Positions 1 to 11,700 of a stretch of DNA of 64,000 nucleotides are shown piece after piece. The notes beneath the pieces were generated by a model. That model ran no database searches. It was not told the DNA's origin and worked only from the letters and a program-made list of their open reading frames with translations. Location: NCBI GenBank assembly GCA_030220185.1, contig JASPKZ010007247.1:1073501-1137500 (forward strand). The letters are read 5' to 3'. Position 1 is the first letter of the stretch, and every line of letters starts with the position of its first letter. The position numbers and the translations under genes are program-made. This stretch comes from Diploptera punctata (taxonomy: Eukaryota > Arthropoda > Insecta > Blattodea > Blaberidae).

Positions 1-161
1 GTCGAGCCTTCTGTTGCTAAAACACAAGTCTGGCAAACCTTTGACTAGTAGTAAAAAAATCAGTTATTTTAAATGTACCTTTTTTTATATAGGAATTATC
101 ACTGTGAGGTTCAATTCAATATTAAATTAAAAAGATTCTTACCTCTCCTCACATTATTCTG

Positions 162-1224
162 TTAAGTAGATCGCGATTTCAGGCCTATAGCAGGCCCATC
201 TTCAGTACACTGTTGTTGACCGGTGTTATGTCGCTCGGAAGAACCACTTCTTCTTCCCTCTGTTGGTGGACCGATGAACCTCTTGATAAGGTCAAAATTT
301 GCGGGAACTTCGAAGTTCATAAGTTTTCCTTTGTTTTTCTGAATGTGGATCTTTTCCCAAACTGTAAGTTCCTTAGGTGTCTCTATTTGTTTAATTAGAC
401 TAGCTTTTGATTCAATTCGATGTTTTTCGTACCAAGCATGAGCAGCTACTGCTGACTTTTCCAATTCTCCATTTTGACATTTCTAAGATGTTCCTTCACC
501 CTTGTTTTCAAATTTCTTTTCGTTTTTCCTATATAAATTTTGTCACAATCTTTACATTTGATCTTATAAATTCCTGATTTATTTTCTTCTTCAATTTTTT
601 CATTTTTGTTGGTTTTAATTATCCTATTAAGGCTGTATTCATTCTTAGGTGCTAATCTTATATTAAACTTTTGAAAATTTTTTGAAATTTGTAGTGTTTC
701 AATGGATGGTAAGTGAATTTCTTGAATTTTATTTTTTCTGTTTGTTTTATCAGTGTGCTTTCATTAATTAATTTTTGTCTTTTGAATTTATTTATTTTCC
801 TGTGTACCATGCTTTCATCATAACCATTATCTGTTGCCACATTAATTATGTATTCTTTTTCTCTTTTATAGTTTTCTGGGCTCATAGGAATATTTACTAA
901 TCTGTATGCTAAGCTATTGAACACTGCCTCTTTGTGAGCAAAATGGTTGAAACCCGAAGCTTTAATATAGTTGTCTATATGAGTATTCTTTCTATATATT
1001 CCAAATTCAATCCTGTTTTCTTTGTTTCGTGTTAAATTAAGATCCAAAAATGGGATTTGTCTTTCAATCTCAGTTTCCATGGTGAATTTTATCGTTCTAC
1101 TCTGGATGTTCAAAAGCTTCAAAGCATCCTCAATTTGTTTCTGTTTGACAATAGCAATTACGTCATCAACATATCTGGTCCAAAATTTGAAGATCAAAGG
1201 ATGTCCTCTTGTTATTTTACACAA
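162..1224 (-). pseudogene. PLE reverse transcriptase/endonuclease remnant
   Basis: Minus-strand frames encode RGHPLIFKFWTRYVDDVIAI (RT motif C, with the catalytic YVDD intact) and then the RT thumb and linker. In a second frame they encode the endonuclease end, with [20 protein letters not shown] and [19 protein letters not shown]. The RT palm upstream of YVDD is missing, and at least one frameshift separates the two parts. The sequence family is that of PLE 3 at 13744-15547. Confidence 0.8.
169..205 (-). ncRNA. Hammerhead ribozyme motif in PLE 3' region
   Basis: Core CTGAAGA, stem II GGGCCT/AGGCCT, GAAA, two-base-pair stem III AT/AT with loop CGCG, cleavage triplet AUC. It has the same sequence as the inverted copy at 1232-1268. 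PLEs are known to carry hammerhead motifs. Confidence 0.75.
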
Positions 1225-1231
1225 CAGTGTA

Positions 1232-1268
1232 CTGAAGATGGGCCTGCTATAGGCCTGAAATCGCGATC
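1232..1268 (+). ncRNA. Hammerhead ribozyme motif, inverted partner
   Basis: Same core as 169-205, opposite strand: CTGAAGA at 1232-1238, GAAA at 1257-1260, AUC ending at 1268. It lies at the truncated end of the element. Confidence 0.75.
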
Positions 1269-1604
1269 TACTTAACAGAATAATGTGAGGAGAGGTAAGA
1301 ATCTTTTAATTTAATATTTTAAATGTATTTCATAAGTTCAGTGAAAAATCTCACCAGCTTTCATGTAATCTACCCATTCAACATCACGTGTCTTATATAC
1401 ATCATATGTGCTCCCTGACAATATGACAGTAATTGTGGCACAAATGGCTGAAGGATACAATTGGCATTTGTTTATGTTAGGATCACTCTAAGAGCGGATA
1501 AGGTATAGGTTTATTTAACTTTCACAGGGAAAGAGCACTATGAGGTTTAATTTAATAATTAAATTAATGTTTTTATTACCTCACCTCATATCCTTTTTCT
1601 TCTA

Positions 1605-1637
1605 TACTGCAGTTTCGGAGCTTATCTCCATCGTCAG
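1605..1637 (-). ncRNA. Hammerhead ribozyme motif
   Basis: CTGACGA, stem II GGAG/CTCC, GAAAC, stem III AC/GT with loop TGCA, triplet GUA. All core positions are intact. An identical motif lies at 23098-23130. Confidence 0.78.
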
Positions 1638-1649
1638 TAGCCTCTGGTT

Positions 1650-2249
1650 GACCGGTGTTATGTCGTTTCTTGGCGGTTTCCTTCTTACTTCTGTCGGTGG
1701 ACCGATGAACCTCTGGATTAGGTCAAAATTTGCGGGAGTTTCAAAATTCATGAGTTTTTCTTTTTTGTTTTTTTGGATGTGGATTTTTTCCCAGACTGTG
1801 AGTTCCTTTAGTTTATCTGTTTGTTTGATTAGGCTAGCTTCTGTATCTATTAAATGTTTTTCAGACCAAGCATGGGCTGCTACTGCTGACTTGTCCACTT
1901 CCCCCTTTTTTACATTTCTAAGGTGTTCCTTCAATCTAGTTTTTAAATTTCTTTTTGTTTTTCCTATATAGATTTTGTCGCAATCTTGACATTTGATCTG
2001 ATATATTCCTGATTTATATTCTTGTCCAATTTTTTCATTTTTGTTGGTTTTAATTATCTTGTTTAGGCTGTATTCATTCTTTGGGGCCAATCGAATGTTA
2101 AACTTATTGAAAATTTTCTGGAACTTGTGGTGTTTTACAGGATGGTAAGTGAATTTTTTGAATCTTATGTTCTCTTCTGTTTGTTTTTTAAGTGTGCTTT
2201 CATTAATTAGTTTTTGCCTTTTGAACTTATTTATTTTCTTGTGTACCAT
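1650..2249 (-). pseudogene. PLE GIY-YIG endonuclease domain remnant
   Basis: Open for about 200 codons on the minus strand. The GIY-YIG block reads [20 protein letters not shown], with [20 protein letters not shown] downstream, then AWSEKHLIDTEASLIKQTDK and [16 protein letters not shown], the second YIG-type motif and the following Arg are present, so the nuclease core looks intact. The RT half has been lost by 5' truncation. In PLEs this domain nicks the target for target-primed reverse transcription. Confidence 0.85.
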
Positions 2250-2490
2250 GTTCTCTTCATAACCATAAGGTATAGGTACTGTACCAGAGTGTTTTTGTGA
2301 GTTGGATAGCTACTAACATCATGATTTTACTATCCTGACCATATATAGGTAACAAACCAGAGGGCTTTTGTGAGTAAGATAAGATTTGAATAACTACTAG
2401 CATGACTGCTTTTGGCCATATAGTTAATGCACCAGAGGATTATTGTGAGTGAGAAAATATTTGGACATTTAGTAGTATGACGGTGCTTAC

Positions 2491-2724
2491 TTGGCCACAT
2501 GGGCAACTGCACTAGAGGGTTGATAATGGGAAGCCGTTTTGCTCTTTCTTCAAAGCGGTTGTCTTTCTCAATACTCTTGAGTCTGTCTCGACCTGTTGAT
2601 TGTTGTTGTGCACCTGCTGCTGCAGCTGCAATCACAGCATCTGGAGCCTTTAGCAGTGATCCACTGGATATTCGACGGGTAGCTGCTGGAGAACAGTGCA
2701 GCCCTGTAGGTGATGTCACAGATA
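2491..2724 (-). CDS. DGKH: DGK exon, [10 protein letters not shown] linker leading to accessory domain
   Basis: 234 nt. Encodes [40 protein letters not shown], then [19 protein letters not shown] plus one base. The blocks [12 protein letters not shown] and [10 protein letters not shown] resemble the linker of insect DGK eta as I remember it. Acceptor GTTGCAG/TATCTG keeps frame; an AG 33 bases upstream would run into a stop. Donor CCAA/GTAAGC. It is the most 3' exon in the window. Confidence 0.85.
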
Positions 2725-5700
2725 CTGCAACATATTTACAAGTACAGCACCTAGAAATGTGAGTTATTCAATCCTAATAATTAATAATAATAATAATAAT
2801 AATACCATTCCTTGTACAAAAAAACACCAGATTACGTTTATATAACACTTTGGCTAGACCAGTGTTGACCTATGGTAGTGAAGTATGGACACTAAAAAGA
2901 CAACATGAAAGCAGAATAACGGCTTGTGAAATGCGATTCATGCACAGAACAGCGGGTTATACCAGATAGGATCGGAAAAGGAACACCGATATCTTAAAAG
3001 AATTGAAGACTATGCCAATTTTGGAATGTATTAAACAGTACTAACTAAATTGGAAACACCATCTTGAAAGAATGAGTTAAAATCGGATCCCCAAAGCTGT
3101 TTATAATTATATACCAAGAGGACAAAGATCATTGGGCCATCCTATGAAATGCTGGAGGGAAAATTTTCTATGATCATATCAGGCCTTGGCCTAATACTTG
3201 GAAGGAAGAAGAAGAAGAAAATAATAATAATAATAAATAATTATACTAAAATCAAATTGGAAATATACACACCAGCTCTCAAATTTAATTCAATTTACTA
3301 GGTGAGGTGTATATTTCTAATTCAGTTTAACATAAAGTTAATTGACTTTAATGTTGTTATACAATTCTGAGCGGCAATAATTTCCTCATGAGAAGAAAAA
3401 TTACCGTTAAGAAATTTTTCTACAATACTATAATATAAAAAAAAAATATGTATTGACATAGACTTTCACAGCTGTAGTTGCTATGATGATCTTGAAGATT
3501 TTCGGGCTGTAGGCTGTGGTCGTGAGGCTTGTAATTACCCGACGTTTCGCCAGAGACTGCGTCTGGCATCCTCAAGGGTTGTCTTGAGACTGGCAATTCT
3601 GTCCACTGTCTGTCCTGCGATGTATTTGTAAGGCAGATATAACTTACGAATACATCGCTGTGAACATATAAGTAGGACAGACAGTGGACAGAATTGCCAG
3701 TCTCAAGACAACCCTTGAGGATGCTAGAAGCAGTCTCTGGCGAAATGTCAGGGAACTACAAGCCTCACGACCATAGCCTACAGCCTGAAAATCTTCTTCA
3801 AGATCATCATATAAAAAATACGTTGACAAAAATGTATGATAACTTGTAGAGTGTACTTGCCCTTACAGTCATCATTTAATATAACACTGCAATTGTTAAA
3901 TATTTAATATATGTTATAAATAAGAAGTTTTGTACTTAACCCTTAATTACTCGCGCGGGGTAATTTTTTTCCATTAGGTTGAAAGATGCTACTATTTAGT
4001 GACAATTACATTTATGAGATTCCCTATTCTCAAATGGACTCGTCCAGCACATGTTTCAGTTGCATTTAGTTTCTTGGAATAGCTAATGACAGAATTATAT
4101 TTATTTTATGTCATTGTTGCTGCCTGTGAAAATGTTTTACCCTGTGCGCGCCTAGCATCTGTAGAGAGTTATTTTCTATTCTTGTGCTTACAATTTGAAA
4201 TCTAAGGGTCGAATGTTTGAACGCATTAGACAGTAAAAGGCGTTCTCTGCTGAGAAAGTTTTATCCAAATACATTTTGCTTACTCAGAAATCTATTCATG
4301 CGATGATAATTGTAAGCTACCTGACTAGGTACCTTAAGATCATAACTCAAGATAGAAACTTATCGCGAAAATCCCGAAGGGAACCGATGGTAACCGATGA
4401 AGTTTGAAACCTTTGCAGCTTTATCCAAGATGTCGGACCTTGAAGACTTCGATCATGTTTTCGGTATACGCGGAGAAGAGGAATTTGATAGAGTCTACCA
4501 AAGAATTCAACTAGAAGAACAGGAGAATCGGTGTAATATTGCGCGATGCAGACGTCATTGTATACGGTATTATTTGCGGGACGCAAGCGTAAATGCGTTC
4601 CTCTATAGCAGACAAAAATAATGGAAGTGGTTTTATCGCTGAGAATTCTGGGTAATTCGTTGCTTTATAACGAAAACATCAACTTTCATGCATGACCGGT
4701 AAGTCGGCCGTTAATTCGATCTCAGCAATTGCTCACGGTGAATCAGCTCACCAGTGATTGGAAGTAATTTGAGTAGAGACTAATGTATTTGCATACGACC
4801 CTAAGAGTAAATATAAGTAGCAAGATGAAAATATTGACAGAAGATCCAATTATAGAACTGTTGGAACCATCAGATGATGAAATTGTTGGAGGATTCCTTC
4901 TTCATCAGACGAAGACTGTGTAGAAGACAGTGATCATGATTCTAACTCTATACAGAGCGCTGAAAGTGATCAGGATGATATTATGTCAGAAGATGAAGAT
5001 GTCCAATCGCTGGCCACTGATTATATTTTATTTCTTGTTGAATGTTGGCGGCATCAATACACATATAATTACAAAAGAAAATGTGGGAAGAATGCTTGCT
5101 CACCGCGACTTCCTAAAACTTTGGTCGGAGTCTACTGGACAGCTATCTGAAGAAAAGGGCAACCATAAACACTTTGCCAAAACCTCTTCAGGCGAAAATA
5201 AGACATCTCACAGGACCTGTGGAGGAAGCTGAACCACTGATCATCAGAAAAGGAGGGAGGTGCCACTTCTGTCCTAGGGCCAAAGACTGGAAGACAACAA
5301 AGTGTTGCACCAATTGCGGCAAGCCGATCTGCAAAGATCATATGGTGGAGTCCTGTCCAGACTGTTTTTTTTGTTGAGTGAGGTGTGTATAGATGTTATT
5401 ATTTTTTAAAAAATCATTAAACTTTGTAATAATGTGAAACAGTGTTACCAGTATTAACTATGATAAAGCCTTGAAGGCAAAAAAATACCCCGCACGAGTC
5501 CTCATGTAGGTTATGTATGTGCGAGTAATTTAGGGTTAATTTATATTGATGTTTTAGGTGAATGACAACACTTATTACTGAAGTAAAGAATGTTTCAATT
5601 TCATTGATCTGTAAGCTTAGGTTATGTTTTTTTTTCTTTAATTTAAAAGGTTCTCCTGTAAAACTTGCCAAATGTTCATCAGCTCCTTTTGCATGCTAGC

Positions 5701-8700
5701 CTTCTTATATAATCATAACATAAAAAAGTTTGACTAATTGGAATATTGATACAGTTTTGTCAAGAAACGTAGACATGAGTTTCTGGGGTTACCACTACAT
5801 ATTGGTAAATTTGGGAATGAAATGGATATCAACTTGCAAAAAATACAGATATAGAATATAAACAGCTCTGCAGTCTTAATCAAACATACAAAGTAAATTA
5901 TATTTGAAGAGAAAAATTTTCGCCTAGACCGGGACTCGAACCCGGGACCCTTGGCTTTCCGGGCCAAGTGCTCTACCAACTGAGCTACTGAGGCGAGTTA
6001 CGATCTAGACGCAAATTTTTCTCTTATATACGTTGTAATTCCCTATCGCCAAATGCTTTTGAAACCATCTTAAGAAGCCGCCATTTGCAAAGATAGAAGC
6101 AATGGTTTCAAAAGCATTTGGCAATAGGGAATTACAACGTATATAAGAGAAAAATTTGCATCTAGATCGTAACTCGCCTCGGTAGCTCAGTTGGTAGAGC
6201 ACTTGGCCCGGAAAGCCAAGGGTCCCGGGTTCGAGTCCCGGTCTAGGCGAAAATTTTTCTCTTCAAATATAATTTATCTTTCATTGAGAAATGTTAAATG
6301 AATAATAAAAACATCATACAAAGTAAAATCAATTAAATAAGAAAAGGACATAACATGAATGCCAAGTCCATCATTTTACACAGAATCGATATATATATAT
6401 GAAAAAATTGATATGAACTCTGCAACAATCCAGATGACATCATGGATAAATCAACATCTTCTATATTTTAGAATTTCCCATGCATTTTTGTTAAATTTCC
6501 TTCACTGTCTAGAACAAAACAAAAATGTACAATGTGTTAACATAATTTAAGATAATAAATATGGGAATTTTTAACATTATGAGGTTTTATTGATAATGTT
6601 TTCACGACTTAATGAGATTGTACTGGAGCATAGAGAAACTTCGAATAGAGGGGAAACTGAGTACAGTGACATCTAAAAAATTTCGGTCGTTTACGATGAA
6701 CTACAATGAGCAAACTACAATGGTAGCGCTGTTTCGTAGTAACAGAATATGTAACTAAATAAAACAAATGCAAGGCACACGGCGTCGTTCACGGCGTGTT
6801 TAACGGTGTTCACTCGGGATTATGGGAAGTTAGCCATTTTGTAAATTTAAATTTTTAACTGCTATCCTTTCGTTCTATGTAGACGGTACTGTAAATTATC
6901 GAAAGTTAAAATCATTACTTAGATTTTATTTTACTCTAATTTGTAAGTAAATTCAAGCTTGTTTACATTTTTAATGTGAATCTATTTTCAAAGATAAACC
7001 TACTAGAAGTGATAAAATTCTAAGATTTGTTAGGTTAGGAAGAGTGATGTTAGTGTACAGCCATTTCTAATAAACATTTTAAAAATGTGACTTTATAATG
7101 AACAGATGTACGACATGGCTAAGGTTATTTAATAAATATTGTATAAAATATGTATGTGAGAATAAGGGGGTAGGTCAATTGTACATATTTATTAAAAGAG
7201 CTCATAATGCACGTTTTAAAATTTTAATAAACGAAAATAAATTAACATGTTTTATTTATTTCCATTCTTCCTTTCTGTTAAAATTAAAGAAAATCTGTAG
7301 GTCTGAGAGACTGGATATACATAATTCCACAATTTAAGATTAATTAATACGTTATTTATTCCTATAAAAGTTAAATTCCATGATTATTCACCAGATGGCG
7401 TTATATAATTATAATTCATAATTTTACCACCAGGCGGTGCTGAATTTCATATTAGTACCAAAAAAAGAACCGAAAAAATTTAGGTGTCGTTAGTTGTATT
7501 ACACTAGCGCCGCCTGTGGCATGTACGTGCAACTTGCCTACTTTCTTCTCTGGTACTCTGTGGTACTGGAGTACTGGGAATCCACCAGTGAGAAGATGAA
7601 TCATCATCTGTCTCACTCAATGGATTATTAAATAAATATGAACTATATTAAATTTGAAGAGAAAAATATGTTATATTTTTTTAAATTAACATTTTAATTA
7701 ACATTTTCCAGAACTGGACATAGTTTTATTTTAGAAAGAAAAATTAATGCTCCAACCAGGATTCGAACCCTGGATCTCTGACTATGCGCATCAGTATGAT
7801 ATTGACTACATCATCTGAACCCAGATACGAACAACAATTCTTCCCACTTATACAACTCGCTTTCATCAGAAGGCCGGTAGCTGTTGCTACCAACAACGTC
7901 ATCTGATGACTTCTATTCAAAGTCTTTTTATTGAGAATTTATACATGACTTTTAAGCGGTAAAGCTTTATATTTTGATGTTATATTTTTTAAAAATTAAC
8001 ATTTTCCAGAATTGGACATAGTTTTATTTTAGAAAAAAAAATTAACACTCGGACCAGGATTAGAACTCTGGATCTCTGGGGTTCGAATCCGGTCCAAGCA
8101 TTAATTTTTTTTTTTTCTAAAATGAAACTATGTTCAATTCCAGAAAAATATGTGCATAAATCAGGATTTAAACCTAATGTCTCTAGTTCTGTACGCCAGT
8201 GCTCTTCCATTTGAGCTATTTGGCATCTGGATTATTCACATATTTTCTCTATACTAACATGATTTGATACTTTTAAAATTCATGACGAAACACCATTGAA
8301 GTTACTATGTAATATTTAATTTTAGGAAGTGATATTTTGAGATTATTTTAATTATATTATTTTTAGTCTGATCATCTTACCTCAATATTAATGTTGATTT
8401 GTTTTTGAACATGTTTCAAAACAATTCTGTTTTATCGTCAGCTTGCCAGACTGGTTTTATTTATGTTGCATTATGTTGCACAATCTGGATGTCGATATCA
8501 GCTCCATCCTGTGGATGGCCAAAGATATACCGATGGAGTGTGACCTTGTTTGGAGGTTCTTTGGCCAACCACAGGATGGAGCTGACATCGACATCCAGGT
8601 TGTGTAACATAATGCAACGTAAATAAAACCAGTCTGGACAAGTTGACGATAAAGCAGAATTGTTTTGAAACATGTTCAAGAACAAATCAACATTAATATT

Positions 8701-11700
8701 GAGGTAAGATGATCAGACTAAAAATAATATAATTATATTTTTATATTACAAATACTAACATGATTTCCACACATGAGAAGTAGTGAACTATATGCTTACA
8801 AATTGAAGACCAAGAAAATAATGGGCTCTTTATTAATAGGTGTTAGACAAATTATTTTCATAGAATGAATGTATTTGGGGCCTCACATTTGCTAGCGCTG
8901 TCCTCACTACCTCTGCGTAGCAAGTCAGGACTGTCCTCGTCTGATATGACAGGTGATGGAGGATTGACAATCACGCTGAACACTGGGTGGAACATTTCTC
9001 CTGGAGTCTCAGGCTGCACATCAGATCTGTCCAGTGCCAGAGCTTCTCTCTGCTTTGCCTGTCAACCAATATACAATTAAAATACAGTAAAACTTGTTTA
9101 ATCTGGAACGTGAATAATGCGGAAACCTGTCCAATGTAAACAAATTTATTGGTCCCAGCGAAATAATAGTAATTTTATGTGTATTTATTTTGCATAAAAC
9201 AGAATCTGTCCAATGCGGAAATGGAAGGATATTTCTACACAGTTCATGAAATTTTTTTTTATAAAGCGGAAAGACAGAGAAATAAATTAGTTTCCATTTC
9301 ATTGAATTTCTGTTATGCCAAAAAACAATAAGGAATGATTCCTGCCGCCGGGTGAAGTATAGATTCTACCTGTACCTGAAATTTTATTTCGGCCTCACTG
9401 CATACCCGTTATGTAAAATATAGAAATACAGATACCTGTCTTACAAATAACATTGCACGGTAAAATCTTAAATTAGTTTTTTAATTCCGAGACCGATCGT
9501 TCATATATATAGCATTCTGAATTTCCGGAATAAAGATGGCTAAAACGTATTATCATTGTCATTAAACGAAAAGTGAAAGTGATTGAAGATAAATCTTCAA
9601 ATTTCCGGACCGATGCTCCAAGTCAAACTCTAGCTGTTGCTAAATCCCTAGGGAATAACGATTTCAAGGCATCTTCAGGTTGGCTGGACAGTTTTAAACG
9701 ATGATACAATGTAGTGTGGAATGAAATTTGCGGAGAATCAAAGGATGTGAACGAAAGTGTAGTTAGTAATGGCAGCGGAACTACAATTAATCCAAGGTGC
9801 ATAAAAAAGACATATACAATACTCTATAATCTGAGATTTCTAATAAATTTTAGTTTTTTATAATGTGGAATTTTGTCTAATGTGGAAAAAAAAATTGGTA
9901 CCATGCGATTCTGCTTTGAGCAACTTTTACTGTATATGTCATTGGAAACAACGGTACTTTATTATGACTATTTAACTCATGCCACAAATGCTAGTCAATG
10001 ACCAATCACATTTCAGTGAATGTTGTTTTACAACCAATGATAGTCGTGTTTCACCTCGCTCTTTATCAGCTCCTGCTTTTGTGATAAAGAAAGCTCCTCC
10101 TTTTTAATGTTCTGAACAGGTCAAAGCATTATTTTTCTCCAACAAATACATTGAATATAGCAAATAATGAAAAGATTCCTTGATTTTACTGAGTAGTTAC
10201 TAAAAAAATTAATTAATAACCCTTAATGTTGATTATGATATATACAACGTATATAGAGAAAGATTTGCGTTTAGATCGGTACTTGCTCAGGTAGCTCAAA
10301 TGGTAGAGCACTTGGACTAGAAAACCAAGGGTCCCGGGTTCAAGTCCCGGTCTGAGCGTATAATTTTTCTCTTTAAATATGATATATAGTTTGATGTGTT
10401 TCATTATTTCTCCACTTGGGTGCACTTTTACAATATTGCAATCTTATTTGGCAATAAATAATATGATCTAGCGGTAGTGAATGAACATAACCTCACATTT
10501 CTGATTTGTTTTCAAACATCACCGTTTACATTAAATATATAAATATTTTAAAATAACTATAGTTAAACAATGATTTGTGAGTAAACAGCTTAATTTTATT
10601 CGTTAAATAGTCCTAACAAATGCCACTCTTGATTTCCAAATTATCTAGATAAATTGGAAATCACTCATGGCATTACTTATGAAAATCAATTTCTGCATTG
10701 CTCACCTGCATGTGATAGTGAAGCAGTTCCTCATCATCTCCTTCAGAAACAGCTATACTCGGCCTGGGCGATGTTCGTGCTGAACCAGGCGTCGAAGCCA
10801 CATCAACATTCAGGTTGCCATTTGATCCCTGAATCTGAATTTTGTACACATCCAGATACTCGTTGTCATGTTCAGGTAAGGCCTCACTGTGTTCGACTGT
10901 CGCAGATTTATCCACCTTAGTCCTCCTTTTCCTACCCGCTCCAGACTTGATTTGTTTATAAAACGACCTCCTAGCAATGTCATTCCCTTCCTCAAAGTGA
11001 GCCAAGCTACAACCTTTCACAAGCTTATCTGACTCTTCTTCATCGGACTCAGGTGTCACTGCTTCATCTTCAGGAGATGATGGAGTTGGTTTGCTAACTG
11101 CTACAAAACCAGCTGCAGCAAGTTCGCTTTGTAAATTAACAGCCCCATCATCTCTTGGTTCCAACAAACCTAAGTTTAAAGCTGTAATCCCATCGTCACC
11201 TGTCACGTCCTCGTCTTGATCATCGGTTGGTTCTGCTTCTGTCATTTCAGGTGAGTCAATGTGACAAATGTCCTTCTCCATGTCTTTCAAACTCACAGTG
11301 GATGATCTCCGAGTTTCTTGTGACTCAGAAACAGTCAATAGATCCAAGAAAGGAGATTCATCATCATCATCATCTTCTTGAACATCTTGTGGTGGGGAGA
11401 GAGCACTAACACTTACACTCTGAACACTTTCTGCTTGTGCAGCAAGGTTTCCCTTGTCCTTTTCATCTTTAGAAGGTAACGGACTATCATCTTCTACAGT
11501 AATGTCAGGAATCACAGCGGTGAGGACATCATCGTCTGGAAGGGACAGGAATCTCTGAATGTGCTTGGCTGGGGACGGGATGGGGATTGTGGGTTCTATG
11601 GTAGAAGGTGTGAAACTACGTGAAGGGCCTTCTTCTTCCTCAGATGGGATCAGACTACGACGTCTAGCCTCTTCATCAGCAAATTCAACAGGTACGGGTA

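Larger units (their letters stand above)
78..1315 (-). mobile_element. Penelope-like element, 5'-truncated, with inverted hammerhead ends
   Basis: Flanked by the 12-bp direct repeat ATTTTAAATGTA (66-77 and 1316-1327). Read on the minus strand it runs from the RT catalytic region to a GIY-YIG-type endonuclease tail, then a hammerhead motif and the 3' tail ending near 78. About 110 bp of its 3' region reappears in inverted orientation at 1205-1315. The copy therefore has terminal inverted repeats made of its own 3' region. Confidence 0.85.
1511..2264 (-). mobile_element. Penelope-like element fragment with exact 13-bp TSD
   Basis: Bounded by ATAAGGTATAGGT at 1498-1510 and 2265-2277. Minus strand: endonuclease region, hammerhead motif, then the 3' tail with CCTCATAGTG. 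Truncated 5', with no inverted partner, so it is the simple one-orientation insertion form. Confidence 0.88.
3940..5535 (+). mobile_element. piggyBac element, internally deleted
   Basis: TTAA target duplications at 3936-3939 and 5536-5539. 15-bp terminal inverted repeats, CCCTTAATTACTCGC left and CCCTAAATTACTCGC (complement) right. It contains two ends of a piggyBac transposase and a Harbinger-like insert at 4206-4801. Confidence 0.9.

Noticed and set aside
1..77. Further DGK exon at the left edge
   Set aside because: No frame in phase with the donor at 2490 and no conserved accessory-domain residues between 1 and 2490.
2725..2757. Alternative acceptor (TTTCTAG) extending the leftmost DGK exon
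   Set aside because: Joined to the preceding exon phase it gives an in-frame stop within about twelve codons; TTGCAG at 2725-2730 keeps the frame.
6176..6249. Functional tRNA gene
   Set aside because: Has A and B boxes, but position 33 is C, the copies are many, diverged and dimeric, and all sit inside elements with TSDs; best read as tRNA-like repeats.
10654..10920. Plus-strand ORF opposite the giant DGK exon
   Set aside because: Shadow of the minus-strand coding exon; no recognisable protein and no start context.
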